Below, one piece after another: positions 54,818-63,153 of a DNA stretch of 64,000 nucleotides. The notes beneath the pieces were generated by a model that did not search any database, was not told the origin of the DNA, and saw only the letters and a list, made by a program, of their open reading frames with translations. The position numbers and the translations under genes are program-made. This DNA is from Cyclobacteriaceae bacterium. Lineage in GTDB: Bacteria > Bacteroidota > Bacteroidia > Cytophagales > Cyclobacteriaceae. Numbering within the stretch: the first letter of the stretch is position 1; the number at the start of each line of letters is the position of its first letter. Where the stretch lies: positions 150,638 through 214,637 of the forward strand of contig CATQIH010000001.1 of the NCBI GenBank assembly GCA_958296015.1, written 5' to 3'.

Positions 54818-57292
54818 TTATTTTTTGATTGCATCGTTTCTAAACAGGTGCAACAGTTTGTAATCGTCCCAGGTGATGTTGATGATGTCTTTATCGCCAT
54901 CGCCATCTATATCAAACACATAGGCACCACCGTGGCCCTCTTTGCCCTGGCCCACCAGGTGTTCGGTAAAGTGGCCTTTTCCATCGTTTTCATAGATGAA
55001 CGTATTTTTGCTGCCCGCATGTTCGGCGGTCACCACGTCCGGGTCACCATCAGCGTCCATGTCGGCTACGTTCATGTTGTTGAGCGTAAACTTTTCTCCG
55101 GTAATGTCGTGTCTTTTCCAGTTGAACAGGGCGGGTTCGCCGGTGGGGTCATAGGGTTGTTCAAACCAGTAAATATGAGCAGGTTTGATATCAGGATACA
55201 GCTCTTCGGCGGCAATAATATCATTCCTTCCGTCACCGTTGATGTCGGCGATAGCCAGTTTATCCACATAATCACGCACCACCTGTCCGGCCTCATACTG
55301 TATCCAGTGGCCGCTGCCGTCGCCAGGATTTTTCCACCACACCACGCCCAGCCAGCCTCGGCCGGTTGCCAGGTCAATCAATCCGTCGCCATCAATGTCG
55401 CCAGTGCCGATACCTTCGGCGTGGGTGCCGGGGCCGGTGAGTTTGGTGGTTGTCCAGCCCCCACCCTCGGGGTCAGCAGGTATTTGCAGGCAGTACACAC
55501 CATCACCGCCTTCCAGCAGGATTTCAGGTTTGCCACCGGGAATCACCTGCGCCAGCGCGGATCCCTGGCTGTTGTGGTGACCGGGCGAAGGCACCTGCGC
55601 CACCTGGGTGATCGTCCACTGGGTGCCTTCCTTGTTGGCTGCTTCCAGCCAGTACACGTTGGGCAGTGCCTCGGCAATCACGTCTCCGTAATCATCGCCA
55701 TCCACATCAGTGATCAGCATAGCATCCACATTTTTGCCAAAGTCTATCCGCTTCCAGGCACCGGTCATCGGGCCACCGGGGTTGAGGTAACAGTACCGAC
55801 CCGATACGATATCCGCCTGCCCGTCGTGCGACATATCACCGGCGGCTACGCCAAAGTACTTGAGCCACTCGGGTTCTTCAAACTCCCCCCAGGCGTGCCG
55901 GTCGTTGTCCACCTGGATGTAGGTCCATTGATCCAGCGACTGCTTTTTGTCGGACAGGGTATTCTCCCAGAATTCTACAGGCGGCTCATCGTAGCTTCGT
56001 GAGGTGAGTATATCAATGTCACCATCGCCACCCAGGTCTCCGGCAATGGCCCAGTAAGCTCCGACGGTCTGGATGGTTTGGGGCGTAAAGGTCACCGGAT
56101 GACTTTTCCAGGCATTGGGGGTTTTGGGAGCACCGTCGTTGAGGTAGAGGATCATCTTGTCCGGGTCATCGCCTTTGACCATCTCAGCGGCCAGCACGTC
56201 CTGATCGCCGTCGTTGTCGAAGTCGGCAATTTGCAGTGAGTGGCAGTAGTCCAGGGTATCGATAACGTGCTCACGCCACGTACCGTTGATGGCATCGTTG
56301 GGTGCCTGGTACCACGATACGGGATAGCCGGGCTTTTCGGAGTTGGAGATGATGATGTCCAGCAGACCATCGGTGTTGATATCGCCTGTCCTTACCTGCA
56401 CGTTGTTGTCCTGCCAGGAATCGGTATTCTGGTCATACCATTTGGGATCGAAAGGATGTTCTCCCCAAGCTTCCTGGATATCACTACCCGGATTTTTAAG
56501 CCAAAACCCGTTGGAGACTAAGTCTATAAAACCATCCCGATCGATGTCACCGGCGGCCAATCCCTCATGGGCTTTCACCGGAAAATGAACGGTCGTCCAC
56601 TTATCGGGGCCGCCATCCTGATACAGCACATAGAAATCGTGTTCCCCGCGGATGGCTACGTCCGGCAGGCCATCGTTGTTGAGATCATCCACTTCAATAT
56701 CTTTGAACCACGACACGTTGCCCATATCGTTGATCACATGAGCGGTCCATTCCTGGGCAGCCCTTTCCTGGGTGGCCCTTTCCTGGGTGGCCCCTCCTTT
56801 GCGGGTAGAATCTTTGCTGATGAGCGGATTTTCGTACCACAACACCCGCATCGGCCCGTCCTCATGGGCATCGGGAATAATGATGTCCGTATCGCCGTCG
56901 CCATCCAGGTCGGTGACGTAAGAATCAGCCACGTAGTGCAGGGTTTTCAGCGAGGCATCGTTGATGTGGTGTTCTTTCCAATTGGGAGCTTCATACCACG
57001 ACAGCACATGGGGATCAAACTCTCCTTCAATCACCAGGATATCGCCCTGGCCGTCGTTGTTGAAGTCAGCGATGTTTCGGGCCTGCGAAGGATTCTTGGG
57101 CAGCAGCACCTGATGCTTAAAGGGCACTTTCTGCGCAACAGCATACTGGCCTGCCAGCACCAGAAGCGTAATAGCAGTGATGAGTTTCAAGACTTTCAAG
57201 CTACCGAGTGTACCTTCACAAACCTCATGGCGACTTGTAAAAACCGGAACCCCGGCGGCACAAGCCACGGGTATAGATTTGAGTAATTTCAT
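54818..57292 (-). CDS. Secreted FG-GAP/VCBS repeat protein
   Basis: 824 residues; an N-terminal region of about 55 aa ends in a signal-like LITAITLLVLAGQYAVAQ. DxDxDG loops recur throughout (ADFNNDGQGDILVI, TDLDGDGDTDIIIP, GDIDGDGLIDLATG, FDIDGDGDKDIINI) with aromatic-rich strands such as VLWYENP between them, suggesting a full seven-bladed propeller of the integrin type. A 15-bp unit is repeated three times in frame at about 56746-56795 (ATQER, ATQER, AAQEW), which probably arose by slippage. It lacks the ASPIC/UnbV segment of the other FG-GAP proteins here. It lies between the GH65 gene and the unknown gene and is co-transcribed. Function unknown. Confidence 0.88.
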   Translation of the reverse strand: MKLLKSIPVACAAGVPVFTSRHEVCEGTLGSLKVLKLITAITLLVLAGQYAVAQKVPFKHQVLLPKNPSQARNIADFNNDGQGDILVIEGEFDPHVLSWYEAPNWKEHHINDASLKTLHYVADSYVTDLDGDGDTDIIIPDAHEDGPMRVLWYENPLISKDSTRKGGATQERATQERAAQEWTAHVINDMGNVSWFKDIEVDDLNNDGLPDVAIRGEHDFYVLYQDGGPDKWTTVHFPVKAHEGLAAGDIDRDGFIDLVSNGFWLKNPGSDIQEAWGEHPFDPKWYDQNTDSWQDNNVQVRTGDINTDGLLDIIISNSEKPGYPVSWYQAPNDAINGTWREHVIDTLDYCHSLQIADFDNDGDQDVLAAEMVKGDDPDKMILYLNDGAPKTPNAWKSHPVTFTPQTIQTVGAYWAIAGDLGGDGDIDILTSRSYDEPPVEFWENTLSDKKQSLDQWTYIQVDNDRHAWGEFEEPEWLKYFGVAAGDMSHDGQADIVSGRYCYLNPGGPMTGAWKRIDFGKNVDAMLITDVDGDDYGDVIAEALPNVYWLEAANKEGTQWTITQVAQVPSPGHHNSQGSALAQVIPGGKPEILLEGGDGVYCLQIPADPEGGGWTTTKLTGPGTHAEGIGTGDIDGDGLIDLATGRGWLGVVWWKNPGDGSGHWIQYEAGQVVRDYVDKLAIADINGDGRNDIIAAEELYPDIKPAHIYWFEQPYDPTGEPALFNWKRHDITGEKFTLNNMNVADMDADGDPDVVTAEHAGSKNTFIYENDGKGHFTEHLVGQGKEGHGGAYVFDIDGDGDKDIINITWDDYKLLHLFRNDAIKK

Positions 57293-57301
57293 GATAGATC
57301 T

Positions 57302-59500
57302 TTAAAGATTAAAAATATATTCGCGGCCAGGAGCACAAAGCCGGGTGTTATTGTCTTGTACCCGCACCGGGATGCTTTTGGGATTGCTGGCTTGGGTAGC
57401 AATTTTCAGATAGCCTTCGGTGATATTCACCCTGAACTGACACTGTTGCCAGGTAAGCGTAAACGATAGGTTACGCCACTGCCGGGGCAGGTTGGGCTTG
57501 AAAATCACTTCTCTAGGATTGGGATAGTAGCCGCCAAAACCCATCACAGCGGCTTCCCACAACACGCCATAGCTGGCCAGGTGCACCCCCAGGTCACTGT
57601 CGGCCCGCAGGCCGTCCAGGTCGGCGCGGGAGGCCCGGATGAAGTAGTCGACGGATTCTTCCAGGATACCTATTCTGGCTCCGGCCAGGGCAAAACCAGC
57701 CATGCCCAGCGACGATCCGTAGAAACAACGGTCGCTATAGTAGTACCAGTTTTTACGCTGTATCTCGATGGGAAAAGCTTCCGGGTCTTGCTTGAAGATC
57801 AGCGACACATCCGGTTGCTTGGTGGCCTGGGTATGCGCACAAAACCGCTCGCTGATGCCCCGCAGGTCTTGCGAACGCTGGTAGTAACCGTCAAATTCCT
57901 CGATGATACCGTCGTGGTTGGGCTGAGGCAAATAGATTTTTTCAGCCACCTCCTGCATCCGCTGCCGGTCTTCGCCGGTGAGCGTAAGTTGCTTAGCCAC
58001 GGCTGCGTATTGCGAATCGTCCATTAGGCTCAGGGCATAATCCAGCGTCCACTTCACCATATAATTAGTGAACGTGTTGTTGTTCTCGTGGGTATGGTAT
58101 TGATCGGGGCAGCCGACATGCAACAGTTCGTAGCGGTTATCCTCTTCCACCCACTGGCTGCGGTAGGCAAAGAAGCGGGCAATGTCGATGACCATCTCGG
58201 CTCCGTATTCCAGCAGGAACGTTGGGTCTCCGGCGTTTTCGTCATACAGGCGGATGGCGTACACCACGTCGGCTGAAATATGAATCTCATTGTCAGGCAG
58301 AATCAGCCAGGGAGTGCATTCTTCCCTGCCGGTCTTGGCCGCTTCCCACGGGTATTTGGCTCCTTTAAAACCACCTTTCTCTGCATTGTAGCGGGCACCG
58401 TCCAGCGTGTTATAGCGATACAACAGCAGGTTTCTGGCTTGTTCGGGATGCGAAAACAGGTAGAAAGGAAACAGGTGAAATTCAGTATCCCACAGGATAG
58501 CAAACTTGTAGCCCTCACCGGTGAGTCCTTTGACCAGGGCGGTAGTTTTAGGGTTGTCGATGGGCAGGGCCATCTCCATGTGCATGATGCCAAAGTTGAC
58601 ACCCTGGCGGGTGAAAGCATCGGCATCTACATACAAATCACTCTGCCGGTAGGCATCGGCCACGGCTTGCTTGTGTAGGTGCAGCAACTGGTCAAATCCC
58701 TGCGACAAGGCTTCGGTAGCCATGTTGTTGGTAGTCTCCTGATCGCTCTCTGTCACGGCCACCACCACGTCCAGCACCGTCTTGCCGTCGGTTTCAGTTA
58801 CTGAATAAGCCTGGGCCAGGTAGAGGGTCTGGCACTCGGGAGGCTGCACGGTGATGTAGTTCAACCCATCAGACTGCTCTTCGCTGACGATCTCAAACAG
58901 CTTGGTTTGTTCGTCGTTGGTCACGTCAGACTTCAGATACGGAGCCACCTTGATCTGCGCCTGATGATCGTCGCGGGTCACCTCATAGCGCATACAGACC
59001 AGGTTTCGGTGGTCCCAGCTGACAAAGCGTTGCGAGTCTACGATCGTGCGTCGCCACTGGGCATCCCGGAAGACGAAGCGGCGCGAAAACCGAGCCTCGT
59101 CCAGGTGCATCAGCCGCTCGTTGGTCACCATAGATACTGTCTCCATCCTGATCAGCTCGTCATCGCACCACAGGTTCACGGCAATGGGATTGGGCAGGTT
59201 GGGCAGCGTTGTGAGCTGAATTTTTTGGTGTGCCTCATGGTATTTTTCTTTCACATACTCTGGGTGAGAGAGCACATGGTCGGCGGGGTGGATGGGCACC
59301 AGCTTACTGGGTGCAGCGCAAAAGGCATCGGCTACGTAGAATCCGGGGCTGGCCCAGGAGGGCATTTCTTCGTCGGTGCCGCGCAGGCCCAGGTAGCCGT
59401 TGGCCACGCTGTAGTACGTACCCATGAGTCCTTCCAGGGTAGGCGACGAGGTTTCGTGCCAAAAATGAACGCTATTGTCTCTTATTTTGAGCTTACTCAT
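57302..59500 (-). CDS. Glycoside hydrolase family 65 protein (disaccharide phosphorylase or hydrolase-like)
   Basis: About 732 residues from ATG 59500, which overlaps the stop of the HAD gene by 8 bp (ATGAGTAA); an ATG at 59521 is the alternative. The (alpha/alpha)6-barrel markers are clear: LWDTEFHLFPFYLFSHPEQA in similar form, GGFKGAKYPWEAAKTGREE, and LIFKQDPEA in place of the usual KQAD. GH65 enzymes act on alpha-glucosides such as trehalose, maltose or kojibiose. Where known family members have the general-acid Glu in a DEY motif, this protein has CPDQYHTHENNNTFTNYM, that is Gln at about residue 467. It has no signal peptide, so it acts in the cytoplasm on a substrate imported by the MFS transporter. 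Confidence 0.85.
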   Translation of the reverse strand: MSKLKIRDNSVHFWHETSSPTLEGLMGTYYSVANGYLGLRGTDEEMPSWASPGFYVADAFCAAPSKLVPIHPADHVLSHPEYVKEKYHEAHQKIQLTTLPNLPNPIAVNLWCDDELIRMETVSMVTNERLMHLDEARFSRRFVFRDAQWRRTIVDSQRFVSWDHRNLVCMRYEVTRDDHQAQIKVAPYLKSDVTNDEQTKLFEIVSEEQSDGLNYITVQPPECQTLYLAQAYSVTETDGKTVLDVVVAVTESDQETTNNMATEALSQGFDQLLHLHKQAVADAYRQSDLYVDADAFTRQGVNFGIMHMEMALPIDNPKTTALVKGLTGEGYKFAILWDTEFHLFPFYLFSHPEQARNLLLYRYNTLDGARYNAEKGGFKGAKYPWEAAKTGREECTPWLILPDNEIHISADVVYAIRLYDENAGDPTFLLEYGAEMVIDIARFFAYRSQWVEEDNRYELLHVGCPDQYHTHENNNTFTNYMVKWTLDYALSLMDDSQYAAVAKQLTLTGEDRQRMQEVAEKIYLPQPNHDGIIEEFDGYYQRSQDLRGISERFCAHTQATKQPDVSLIFKQDPEAFPIEIQRKNWYYYSDRCFYGSSLGMAGFALAGARIGILEESVDYFIRASRADLDGLRADSDLGVHLASYGVLWEAAVMGFGGYYPNPREVIFKPNLPRQWRNLSFTLTWQQCQFRVNITEGYLKIATQASNPKSIPVRVQDNNTRLCAPGREYIFNL

Positions 59501-60404
59501 AGGATGGTTGGTTTTTAACATGTAAAGATTGTGCTTTCATAAAATCAAGGAAACGGTCTACGCCCCCTCCTACTCCATTGACCTCCTCGGGAAGTTGAAA
59601 AGGCTGGGCACTGACATCAAAAAAGTCGGCACCTGCGGCCTCCGCAATGATCATTTCGGCATCGCTGCCCTTCACCTCCGGTCCCAAATAGGTAAATTCA
59701 TCCCCCCAGAAGGCACAGTCGCGGCTGGCGATTCCTGCCGGGAAGAGGTGGTTTTTCAGGAAATATTTAACATTATCTGCCTTGGTGGTCAGTCCTACTT
59801 CCAGGTATTTGGCATCAGTGGTGGCCTTCAGGGACAGGCCGTGCTGCTCAGCAATTTCCTGGGCGGTGTGGATCAACTGCCGCATACCTCCGGCAAAATG
59901 ATGACGCTCCAGCACTGCATTGACCATATCCAGCTCCCCGGCGGTTAGATATGCATGGTCGCCACGTTCGTGCGCTACCAGCAGGTCTATTTTGCAGTAG
60001 TTGGGCCGACTAAAGACAATATCAGTGAGCATATTATAATCGGCTAGCAATAGCTGGTGAATAGCAAACCCTACTTTATGAATTTTGAGCAGTTCTTCGG
60101 TGTCAGGAACCGCTTGGTGAAGCATCACAAGTTTACCATCTTTGTCAAATCCATAGTTGAAGGCACCTCTGCCCAGACCCAGGAACAGGTTTTGCGACAG
60201 CTTAGCCGGAATCAGTTCCTCCAGTTGACCATGGGCGATATTGTTGTACGTGGTGCCACTGATGATGACCAGCTTGATGCCTTTTTCCAGCAGGTTGTTC
60301 AGGCACGGGATCACCTGGTCGACCGGGGCACCGCGGCTAACGATAGCGGTGCCGTCCCAGTCAAACAAAATAGCCTTGTAGGGCTTTTTCAGGTAGTCTT
60401 CCAT
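59493..60404 (-). CDS. HAD-superfamily phosphatase, sugar-phosphate type
   Basis: About 303 residues from ATG 60404 (MEDYLKKPYKAILFDWDGTA); longer starts up to 60452 exist but overlap the MFS gene. The HAD motifs are in order: DWDGT (nucleophile Asp), IISGTT, a Lys in GLTTKADNVKYFLKN and FWGDEFTYLGPEVKGSDAEM (acidic motif IV). The large cap resembles the IIB/Cof-like subclass rather than beta-phosphoglucomutase. It should dephosphorylate a sugar phosphate, and its tight overlap with the GH65 gene means they work on the same pathway. The exact substrate is unknown. Confidence 0.85.
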   Translation of the reverse strand: MEDYLKKPYKAILFDWDGTAIVSRGAPVDQVIPCLNNLLEKGIKLVIISGTTYNNIAHGQLEELIPAKLSQNLFLGLGRGAFNYGFDKDGKLVMLHQAVPDTEELLKIHKVGFAIHQLLLADYNMLTDIVFSRPNYCKIDLLVAHERGDHAYLTAGELDMVNAVLERHHFAGGMRQLIHTAQEIAEQHGLSLKATTDAKYLEVGLTTKADNVKYFLKNHLFPAGIASRDCAFWGDEFTYLGPEVKGSDAEMIIAEAAGADFFDVSAQPFQLPEEVNGVGGGVDRFLDFMKAQSLHVKNQPSYE

Positions 60405-60408
60405 AAGG

Positions 60409-61590
60409 TTATTGTGCATAAGCATGAGCGGCCCCCTTGCCTTGACGCACAAAGTACACCAGGGTAAACAGGCAGATTACTGAGAGTCCTATTGCGTTAT
60501 AAAAAAACATTTGCTGTACCGAGTATTGGTCTATCAGGAAGCCCGACAGCGCGTTGCCCATCAGTGCGCCCAGCCCCTGATAGCTGGCCCACATCAGCGA
60601 TTGCCCGGTGGTTCGCCATTCGGAGGGCACCAGGCTATTGACGGTTTCAACCATCGTGACAAAAAATAGGGCAAATGAAAGTCCGTGGCTCAGCTCTACC
60701 CACAACACATAGTGCGGGTCCTGGATCATTGCGTACAAAAACATACGCAGGGCGGTGACGACCAAGGTTACAAAGAACACCTTTCGCAAGCCGAACCTTT
60801 TGATGAGCCAGGCAGAAATAAAATAAAAAGGAATCTCGCTCATGCCTTCTACACTAAACGCCCAGCCAATCAGCGAAGGAGAAGCGTGCAATCGGTCGAG
60901 GTAGACTGACAGAAAGGTTTGGATGCAGAAGGAGGTAACAGCGACCAGCAGAATGATGAGCAGAAAGGTAAGCAGTTGCGGATTACGCAGCACCGGCCCG
61001 AGGTTGACCCAGTTGAGTTCCAACCCGGTTTGCTTTGATTGTAGCGGCTTGACTTTAAAAATAAACAGGATGTTGAGAAAGTAAAGGCCCGCCGCCACCG
61101 GAAATATCAGGTTAATGTTATTGCCCTCGATAAAATGCCCCACGATGGGCGCGGCAATGAGCCAGCCCAGCGATCCGATCATGCGCAGGTGCCCATAGGA
61201 GATAGCCTGCTGCTGTTCCACATAATCCAGTGCCAGGCTATCAATCAGCGGGGGAATAGGATTGAACACGATGGCAAAGAAGATCATCCAGCCAAAGAAG
61301 AATAGAAAAGTATTACCCAGCAGAAAACCCAGCATGGAAACAACGGAAACCAGAACCGCGATGATGAGCGTCTTTTTGCGACCCCACCGGTCGGCACTGA
61401 TGCCCCAGAACGGCAACGCTACAAACATGGCCACGAACAAAATGCTGATGATAATACCTGCCTGGGTACTGGTGAGGCCACTCTTCTCCAGAAACAGGGT
61501 AAACAGTGGAAACCAGGCCGCGCCCGCCGCGTATGTCACAAAATAAATGGCTCCCAGGCTGGCACTTTGCGAGTTAAAATATTTGTTCAT
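60409..61590 (-). CDS. MFS sugar/nucleoside-type permease
   Basis: 393 residues with about 12 membrane helices and the family loop between helices 2 and 3 (GISADRWGRKK). The N-terminal YFNSQSASLGAIYFVTYAAG and GLTSTQAGIIISILFVAMFV are typical of the LacY/HcaT-like oligosaccharide or nucleoside:proton symporter branch. It would carry the oligosaccharide or glycoside across the inner membrane to GH65. It is second in the operon with a 36-bp gap to the small secreted protein gene upstream. Confidence 0.88.
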   Translation of the reverse strand: MNKYFNSQSASLGAIYFVTYAAGAAWFPLFTLFLEKSGLTSTQAGIIISILFVAMFVALPFWGISADRWGRKKTLIIAVLVSVVSMLGFLLGNTFLFFFGWMIFFAIVFNPIPPLIDSLALDYVEQQQAISYGHLRMIGSLGWLIAAPIVGHFIEGNNINLIFPVAAGLYFLNILFIFKVKPLQSKQTGLELNWVNLGPVLRNPQLLTFLLIILLVAVTSFCIQTFLSVYLDRLHASPSLIGWAFSVEGMSEIPFYFISAWLIKRFGLRKVFFVTLVVTALRMFLYAMIQDPHYVLWVELSHGLSFALFFVTMVETVNSLVPSEWRTTGQSLMWASYQGLGALMGNALSGFLIDQYSVQQMFFYNAIGLSVICLFTLVYFVRQGKGAAHAYAQ

Positions 61591-61626
61591 CTTCCCATAT
61601 TAATAGGTAATCTTTACTTACATCAT

Positions 61627-62214
61627 TTATAGCCATGCACTGGGACAATCCTTCCAATCTGCCGGGGGCACCAGCTTTTGGCCTTCGGGGACCACCACGA
61701 TGGTTGCCCGAAAAGTAATTGGCATATGCTGGTCAATATCATCCTTTTGGTAGCAGGCTTTCCCGCAGTAGTCAACCTGCATGAGTTTTCCATCACAATC
61801 CGTATCTTTATGAATCACCGTGATTTGCTGAAAGGACTTGGACCAGTCCAGCGATTTTCCGCCATTTTTCCACCAATTGGCAGGAATCTCCAGATCATGA
61901 TAATAGACAGCATGTGCGGTATCGCTATAAGAAAAGCAGTCGGAACAGTTCTCCAGGGAATAGTTATTTTGCCACATGCATACATGAATGCCGATGGTCA
62001 TGAAGCTGGGCTTATCCAGGCATTCATATCGCAGGTAGGCCCTGCCATGCATATAATTAACCGGCGACTTCCAGTTAGTGGGGCCTTGCTGCGTAGGCTG
62101 TACGTTGGAAGCTTTTGTCCAGGTGAGCGTGTCATCAATGAGCACAAACTGCTGACCCCACGATCTGACTGCCATGAACATAAGCAAAGAGAGTAGGAGG
62201 ACATTTTGTTTCAT
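61627..62214 (-). CDS. Small secreted Cys-rich protein of unknown function
   Basis: 195 residues with a signal peptide (LLLSLLMFMAVRSWGQ). It has about eight Cys in the mature part (ECLDK, VCMWQ, NCSDCF, TDCDGK, YCGKACY, KDCPS), suggesting disulphides. Pattern: DTLTWTKASNVQPTQQ, HGRAYLRYECLDKPSFM, LDWSKSFQQITVIHKD. I recognise no family. Aromatic-rich beta-like strands suggest a carbohydrate-binding or enzyme-accessory role. It is the first gene after the operator at 62284-62309, so it should be the most strongly controlled gene of the operon. Confidence 0.72.
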   Translation of the reverse strand: MKQNVLLLSLLMFMAVRSWGQQFVLIDDTLTWTKASNVQPTQQGPTNWKSPVNYMHGRAYLRYECLDKPSFMTIGIHVCMWQNNYSLENCSDCFSYSDTAHAVYYHDLEIPANWWKNGGKSLDWSKSFQQITVIHKDTDCDGKLMQVDYCGKACYQKDDIDQHMPITFRATIVVVPEGQKLVPPADWKDCPSAWL

Positions 62215-62283
62215 AAAAGTATAAGTTGAGTAACAGGCTTCATGTATTATTTTTTTATCAGATTAATAAATTTCTATCTATTT

Positions 62284-62309
62284 GTTAACGATACCTGTTA
62301 CCGGTAACA
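62284..62309. promoter_or_regulatory. Tandem LacI-type operator upstream of the GH65 operon
   Basis: A perfect 14-bp palindrome TGTTACCGGTAACA (62296-62309) preceded by a degenerate half-copy GTTAACGATACC (62284-62295), the same arrangement as at 50096-50121. It lies about 80 bp before the first gene (start 62214), where a repressor would block transcription. The 14 bases match the SusC-operon site except at two complementary positions, consistent with one regulator. Confidence 0.72.
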
Positions 62310-62354
62310 TTTTCAAATGTGGTTAATTATATAGTAAAAAGCAAATACAACTTC

Positions 62355-63149
62355 CTACCTTTTGATCGCTTGCCCAGCAGGATAAGGGGCCACGCACGTC
62401 CATCCTCCGTCAACGGTCAGCGTCTGCCCGGTAATGTGGGCGGCTTCCTCGGACAATAGAAAAAGTGCAGCGTTGGCAATGTCTTCCGGCATGGCCGTCT
62501 TGCCTTTCGGTATCAGGGCACTCCAGGTGTTTTCGTAGTCAGCATCTTCTACCGCCGTGCGCTCGGTAAGCGTCGCGCCGGGCGCAATCGCATTGATGGT
62601 AATGCCCAGCGGAGAAAGGTCCAGCACCAGGTTTTTGGCCATCATGTGCAGGGCCGCTTTGGTCATGGCATACACCGACAGGTGGGGATAAGCCCGCATT
62701 CCAATGGTAGAAGACATCAGCAGTAGTCTTCCACCGCCACCCTGGGCACGCATCTGGCGGGCTGCCTGCTGGGCCAGAAAGAAGGAACCTTTGAGGTTGA
62801 GGGCGACTACTTTCTGAAAATCCGCCTCTGCTATTTCAAAGAAATCACCAAACAGGGTATTGCCTGCGTTGGCCACGGCGATGTCCAACCGCCCAAAGGT
62901 ATACGTAGCCTGGCTGACCATTTGTTGAATCACTTGCATATCACCTGCATCGCCTGCTACAGCCACACACCGGCCTGGAAAAGCAGAACAAAGCCGATCA
63001 ACTGCCGCTTTTGTTGCCTCAGCGCTAATATCGTTGAGCACTACGGAAGCACCTTCCTGCACGAGTTGCCGGGCAATCTGGTAACCGATACCATTTCCAG
63101 CTCCGGTGACGATCGCTACTTTGTGCGCAAATCTTGTTGTTGTCCTCAT
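62355..63149 (-). CDS. SDR-family oxidoreductase
   Basis: About 264 residues. The real start is probably ATG 63149 (MRTTTRFAHKVAIVTGAGNG), because the longer frame to 63251 would read through the end of the upstream gene; with this start the two genes do not overlap (4-bp gap). Classical SDR features: GAGNGIGYQIARQLV, VANAGNTLFGDFFE, Ser in LLMSSTIGMRAY, Tyr-x-x-x-Lys in VYAMTKAALHMMAK, and TGQTLTVDGGW. It likely oxidises a sugar or sugar-acid intermediate. Together with the fumarylacetoacetate-hydrolase-like gene it precedes the GH65 operon but lies upstream of the operator, so it may belong to a separate transcript. Confidence 0.92.
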   Translation of the reverse strand: MRTTTRFAHKVAIVTGAGNGIGYQIARQLVQEGASVVLNDISAEATKAAVDRLCSAFPGRCVAVAGDAGDMQVIQQMVSQATYTFGRLDIAVANAGNTLFGDFFEIAEADFQKVVALNLKGSFFLAQQAARQMRAQGGGGRLLLMSSTIGMRAYPHLSVYAMTKAALHMMAKNLVLDLSPLGITINAIAPGATLTERTAVEDADYENTWSALIPKGKTAMPEDIANAALFLLSEEAAHITGQTLTVDGGWTCVAPYPAGQAIKR

Positions 63150-63153
63150 ATGA

